A stretch of 64,000 nucleotides of DNA from Clitoria ternatea (lineage: Eukaryota > Streptophyta > Magnoliopsida > Fabales > Fabaceae): assembly GCA_037962975.1 (NCBI GenBank), contig CM075675.1, forward strand, positions 33,172,501-33,236,500. Direction: 5' to 3'. The stretch's first letter is position 1; each line of letters begins with the position of its first letter. Under the pieces are notes generated by a model, which saw only the letters and a list, made by a program, of their open reading frames with translations, was not told the origin of the DNA and made no database searches. Of the stretch, positions 59,606-64,000 are shown piece by piece. A program made the position numbers and the translations under genes.

Positions 59606-61466
59606 TTATATTGATATATTGAGATCAATCCTAGGTTTCTTCATTGCAGGAAGAGGAACAACAGAGTTACACCTAGGACACTTAGGATTGTTCTTCATGA
59701 TCATTACATATGATAAGCACCCAGGGCACCCAGCAGCCATTGGTGATGAAACAAGCCTCTCTTCACTATCCTCTTCTGGAGTTTCTCTCATTGATGATGA
59801 CGATGATGAGTATGAAGGTGATGATGCTGAAAGTGATGACTTCAAGAATGATGAGCGCTTCCTAATTGGCTCTTTCTCTGCTCTCTCAAGAGCAGATTTC
59901 ACCTTGTCAAGGGTGCACACACTTTGGTAATTGGTTGATGGTAATGAGGATGAAACCAGCTTCAAGTCCAGGCTTGATTCATCAAAAAGGTTCAATAGCA
60001 CATTTGATTGAGAAGATGGGAAATTCAGGTCCTGAAGTTTTGGCCCTGACCCTGATGATGGATTCACATTAACTTTCTTATCAGACATAGTTGGTGATCC
60101 TAATGTGTTGCACCTTTGAATATACACCTTCCCTGACTGCATCCATAAAACAAATTTTACTCCACATTCATAAATTATTATAACTATATGATTTGATTAA
60201 TTGTTAAGAATTGGAAAGCAAAAATTTCAAATGATGGTATCTTGTGAAATTAATTATGAGATCAACATTAAAGTTCACACAGCTGTGATGAGGTAACAGA
60301 GGATAGTGAGAAGCAAAATAAATTAATTGAAAGTGATATCACAGAATGAAATTTGTTATCAAGGGGCAACATGGTATGAAAGGGAACCTCGGAAATGACA
60401 TCATAGCCGCGTATGTTATTTACTAGCTTAGATATCCTAAATCTTAAGCTTTCAAACTTGGCTTTATGAGAAATAAATACAAAGGTACAAAGCAACGAAA
60501 ATCGAGTAATTGTAGTCCTGCCGTTACATTAAAATGCAAAAGTTTAACATAGCCACAATTTTTTCTTTAAAAAAATCCTGTTTAAGAGGCATAACAAGGT
60601 TTTTGATTAAAAAATTGTGTTAAATTATCTTGAAAATAACTAATGCTAACAATAGATTATTCTAAATTTTAAATGAATTTATTTAATCGACTTGATAGCT
60701 AGGTAATAACTTCTTTCTAATAAAAAAAAATCTTTTATTCTTGACCAACGACAATACCACAAAAACAAATCACAAAAGTGCCAAATCAGGCATTCCAACA
60801 CTCACATAAACCACTATTCTTTAGCATAAATAATCAAAACCATCCTCACCAGCAAAACAATAGTAAATAAACAAAGCCATTAATAAACCGAAAAAAATTA
60901 AAAAGCACAAAAATGAAACATCCCAGTGAAAGAATTTCATACTCATGAATTTTTTTTGAGAAAGATAACAGAAGAAAATCAATAAAAAAAATTGGAAGAA
61001 AAAAATATTATAAAAACACTGCAAAACACAATGATTTCATTCCATCGTTAGTTTTTCATCAAAAAAAGCAGAGACAAAATCAGCACGCTTAGGAGGAGAA
61101 TTTCCGATTCCTAGGAAGCATGACTTGTCGCGGTGAACTTTCTTACGAAAAGAGATTAAAAAGAGAGAGAGAGAGAGAGAGAGATTTTTAAGATTGATTT
61201 AATGATTTAATTTTGCCGGGAAACAAAGAGAAAATACCCAGAAAAATTTAGCGAACCTGAAGGTCAAGGCGCTTCTCCCAGCCATTAGGAACCTGCAAAT
61301 CGAGGTCCAATTCCTGTGATTCATTTGAGGACCCACCAAGCAAGTCCCTTGTAATCAGAGCCGTGGATTTCTCACCGTGTGATGATTCATTCCCCATCGT
61401 TCGATGCTGCTCCTCCTTGTACCCTCCACCCATAACACGAATCAGAGAACTCACCTCGGCAGCCAT
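59606..61466 (-). CDS. CFL1-like: CFL1-like WW-domain, EAR-motif protein (two exons)
   Basis: Exon 1 is 61466-61257 (70 codons) and exon 2 is 60136-59606, separated by a 1120 bp phase-0 intron (donor CAG/GTTCGC, acceptor ATGCAG/TCAGGG). The product is 246 residues. Residues 58-80 form a WW-like domain (VPNGWEKRLDLQ then SGKVYIQRCN). EAR-type repression motifs are LDLDL (53-57), DLNFP (106-110), LDLKL (126-130) and a closing DLNISI. A C-terminal zinc-ribbon-like CPGC...CPRC (C207, C210, C223, C226) matches plant regulators such as GIR1/GIR2. Residues 165-190 are a low-complexity serine stretch. In Arabidopsis and rice, CFL1 is a nuclear regulator of cuticle and leaf shape that acts through HD-ZIP IV factors; the same role here is inferred. 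I chose the Met at 61466 because MAAEVSSLIRVM is the conserved start. An in-frame Met at 61550 lies in the CT-rich leader, next to the TATA box. Confidence 0.9.
60137..61256 (-). other. Intron of the CFL1-like gene
   Basis: GT...AG borders join Leu-Gln to Ser-Gly inside the WW domain. The intron holds a GA microsatellite near its 5' end (61162-61184) and no other readable element. The open frames inside it (60268-60495, 60821-61024) have no homology. Confidence 0.88.
61162..61184. repeat. (GA)n microsatellite in the intron
   Basis: About 11 GA units on the plus strand, CT on the gene strand. Confidence 0.93.
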
Positions 61467-61568
61467 TGCTATGTTCTCTATAAGAGTTTTTAGAGAGAGA
61501 GACAATAGAGAGAGAAGGGGATGAAAGACTAGAGAGGTGTGTTCCTTCATGTGTGTGACTGTGAGAGA

Positions 61569-61576
61569 TTTATATA
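61569..61576 (-). promoter_or_regulatory. Probable TATA box of the CFL1-like gene
   Basis: TATATAAA on the minus strand lies about 100 bp before the chosen start codon. A CT-rich leader (61489-61520) of the kind common in plant 5' UTRs lies between. Confidence 0.65.
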
Positions 61577-61599
61577 TGCCAATAAAGATAGGTGATGGT

Positions 61600-64000
61600 A
61601 CGTTACAGTAAAATTAAAAGACAAAAAAAAATATTGAAAATATACCAGTGCATTGAATTTAATTAAATTCCATTAAATTCAGTTTTCTGGTTATGTTATC
61701 GTGGTTTTGAATTTTAAAAATAAATTTGATTAAATTTTGATTAATTGTTTCATTTAATGTGGAGGGGTATTAATTAATGGGTAGTGGAGGAGTGGGAAGA
61801 GAATTCAAGAAAAGGGTGGCATGTAAGTAATGGGAGCATTTAATGTAGGGAATAGTAGTAGACAAATTTTGGTGCCTTAATTCGGTAATTTTTTAATTTA
61901 AACAATTTATTCATCCTCTTTCGATTTTCGGGTAATATAATTATCACGGGAATTAAAGAATGGTCGTAATGCCATAATGTTTTTTGTATTCATTCTTGAA
62001 TTAAATTTATTTATTTGATTTCTTTTTTATCTCTATGCCTTTTAATGATTTCAAGCTCATAAATGAACTTTGGACCCTGTGGGTACATGACGTTAGATTC
62101 GTATTATCAACCCCTCAATAAATTTTGGTAGAATACAGTTTTGACACGTACCAGATTATGGAAGCTAAACTTGGGCACTAGGCTCCACCAATTGTTTGTT
62201 TGGTCCAATTAGAGTTTCTTTGTTCTTGCTTCTTGTTGAGTCTCATCCAATTTTAGTCTAATTCAAATTAAAAAAATACATGTATTTATACTTGGATGAA
62301 CTTCCCACATTCAAAATTTTGGTGCTTCTCTGTATTTTGTTTCTGAAAGTGGTTTATTTTAGGATTTGGGGAGTATGACTTATGTATTTTGTAATCATTG
62401 TGATTATTATTATATTTTAGGCGTTTGATATACCTGGGTCTTACTATATTTTAAGACTTGGGATATGTGGACAAACATATCTTCATACATAGGACTCGTA
62501 TCTTAGATATCTAAATATGCGTTATTTGGTTGGATTCAGAAATCTTTGTGTATCTAATCTGAAATTTCAAAATATAAACTTTTCAATTTTGCCTTTATAA
62601 CTAATAAATAACTATTATACATTATAGTATGTATAATTACGAATTTCCGGTGATGCGATAATCATATACTATATTGTATAACTACTTTACAATTAATAAA
62701 TATACAAACAGTGATTTATCAAAAATGAGATATTAATAATTGAAAGAATTACTACTATTGTTCTTCTCATAATTATGTTTATAAAATTAATTTTATTATT
62801 TCGTAAATTAATGAGAGAGAGTAAATTAACAAATTGAGTTGGACGTAAAGAAAGAAAAGGCATTAATGAATGGTAAATTTGATATATTTCACAAATATAA
62901 TAAAATCTCAAATTCCTTTTATTTCTGAAAAGTAATCTTTATCTAATTTTTTTTTCCTTAAAATAGTAGACATTTTAATCTATAATTGTTTTTTCATTTC
63001 AATGGTCTATTATTTTGAGGTTAAGGAAGAAAAATTATGAGAGAATGAAATAAGATAGAAAAATTTCCCTTGTTAGTTTAAAGTGAAAATGTTTGCTTAG
63101 AAGAAAAAATAAAGAAAAAAGAAAAAAGAAAATAATGGGAGGTAACATAAATTAATTTATTTATAAGACGTAAGGAAATGAAATAAAAAAGTGGTGAAAG
63201 GGTTTCTTAATAAATTATAAAATTTTAAAAAATTATTACAAAAATTTAAAAGTATTAAAAAAATTTATATCTATATTATAATTTATTATAATAAAAATTT
63301 AGCTTTTAAATATTAAATTTAATGTATTTCTTATTTCTTATTTAACTAATTTATATCCATTTAGATTATTTTCATCCATCTAAAAAAAAGAAAATATTTT
63401 CTAATCTTTTTCCTTGTATTAGTTATCCTTTCAAGCAACATATTTTTCCATCTTATCTTTACCATATATTTTTTTCTCTTTTCATTTTATTTTATCTTTC
63501 TATGTAAAGGATGCCTTAAGATAGTTATCATCTCAAAACCTATTTTCTATCCTTTTTCTATTCATTTTTTATATAAACAACTTCCAATATTTATCATTAA
63601 AGAGCACAGTAGGAATTTTTATTATTTTTTATAAATTCAAGATAATTAAATGTATTTCTTACTTCTTGTAGTTTTTAAACGAATTTTCCATCTATTTCTT
63701 TTCAATTATTTGCTTAAAAAGAAAAAAAAATATATATATAGTTTTAATTAATTTTCAGGTTTTGTTAATTAACATCGATCCTAAAGGTTGAGTTTATGTA
63801 ACTCGTAAATCTAACTAAACTTTAAGGAAATTTTTTTGTCCCTTAATATAAATAAAATTATACTTTTCCAACATCATTAAATGTTTGTCTACCAAAATTG
63901 TTCTCCTTGTATATATTTCCACAAAGTACACGGGGTAAACTTGGATGAAAATATGATGTGTGTCAGGCCCTCCCTTCGGATGTCATATTTTAGTTGGGTT
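61600..64000. other. Upstream intergenic region of the CFL1-like gene
   Basis: AT-rich, with no readable gene or element. The first several hundred bases should contain the gene's promoter, but I recognise no specific factor site with confidence. Confidence 0.55.

Noticed and set aside
59571..59930. Plus-strand ORF overlapping the CFL1-like gene
   Set aside because: It is the shadow of exon 2; the minus-strand frame has clear motifs and splice sites.
60821..61024. Hydrophobic minus-strand ORF inside the CFL1-like intron
   Set aside because: Phe/Leu-rich translation of T-rich intron sequence with no family resemblance.

Overview
The window looks like nuclear DNA from a dicot plant, most likely a legume of the soybean/bean/cowpea group. 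It is AT-rich and packed with nested transposable elements. The SIRE-like copia fragment, the Ty3/gypsy element with LTRs over 3 kb, and the LTRs carrying repeats of TAATCGATTA and CTCGCTYRAGCGAG all resemble legume genomes as I know them, but the taxon is an inference. No bacterial or organellar genes are visible, and I saw no tRNA or rRNA gene.

I am confident of one ordinary host gene: a two-exon, minus-strand gene at 59606-61466. It encodes a WW-domain, EAR-motif protein of 246 residues like CURLY FLAG LEAF1 (CFL1). Nearly everything else recognisable is mobile DNA.

Layout from left to right. 1-1020 is a SIRE-type Ty1/copia fragment. 2697-8992 is a solo LTR of a Ty3/gypsy family, itself split by a hAT-type element (3200-3995) and by a second LTR in reverse (about 5488-8391). 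10378-10671 is a PIF/Harbinger MITE with TAA duplications. 10981-13777 is a reverse solo LTR with an exact TATAG duplication. About 13920-14165 is a long inverted-repeat MITE. 15719-17275 is a second, decayed copia pol. 17485-20450 is a CACTA transposon with TAA duplications that carries pieces of at least three plant genes: UGT85-type glycosyltransferase, monothiol glutaredoxin S17 and a RING finger protein. About 20849-22060 is a reversed LTR. 22255-26455 is a decayed Helitron helicase, split by a solo LTR (22603-25743, exact ACATT duplication). 26997-38318 is a full-length Ty3/gypsy element of the Tekay/Del type (exact AATTT duplication, initiator-Met primer site) with a decayed gag-pol. 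38937-41983 is another solo LTR. 41989-45876 is unassigned. 45877-49041 holds a probable hAT MITE and an Athila-like LTR. About 49223-51660 is a reversed LTR. 52110-54455 is a decayed, 5'-truncated L1 LINE. 55480-56341 is a tandem TRIM element. The CFL1-like gene follows, then AT-rich intergenic DNA to the end.

Two things stand out. First, the CACTA element holds several host-gene exons in one orientation with splice sites still readable, so it may make chimeric transcripts. Second, six LTRs of different families each hold an array of paired short palindromes. The core sequence differs between families (CTCGCTYRAGCGAG, CTCGCCTAGGCGAG, TAATCGATTA, CCACTGGCCGTGG), but the pairing and the roughly 60-75 bp period are alike. 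This suggests a shared structural function that I cannot name. All family calls come from reading translations and ends by eye, without database searches.
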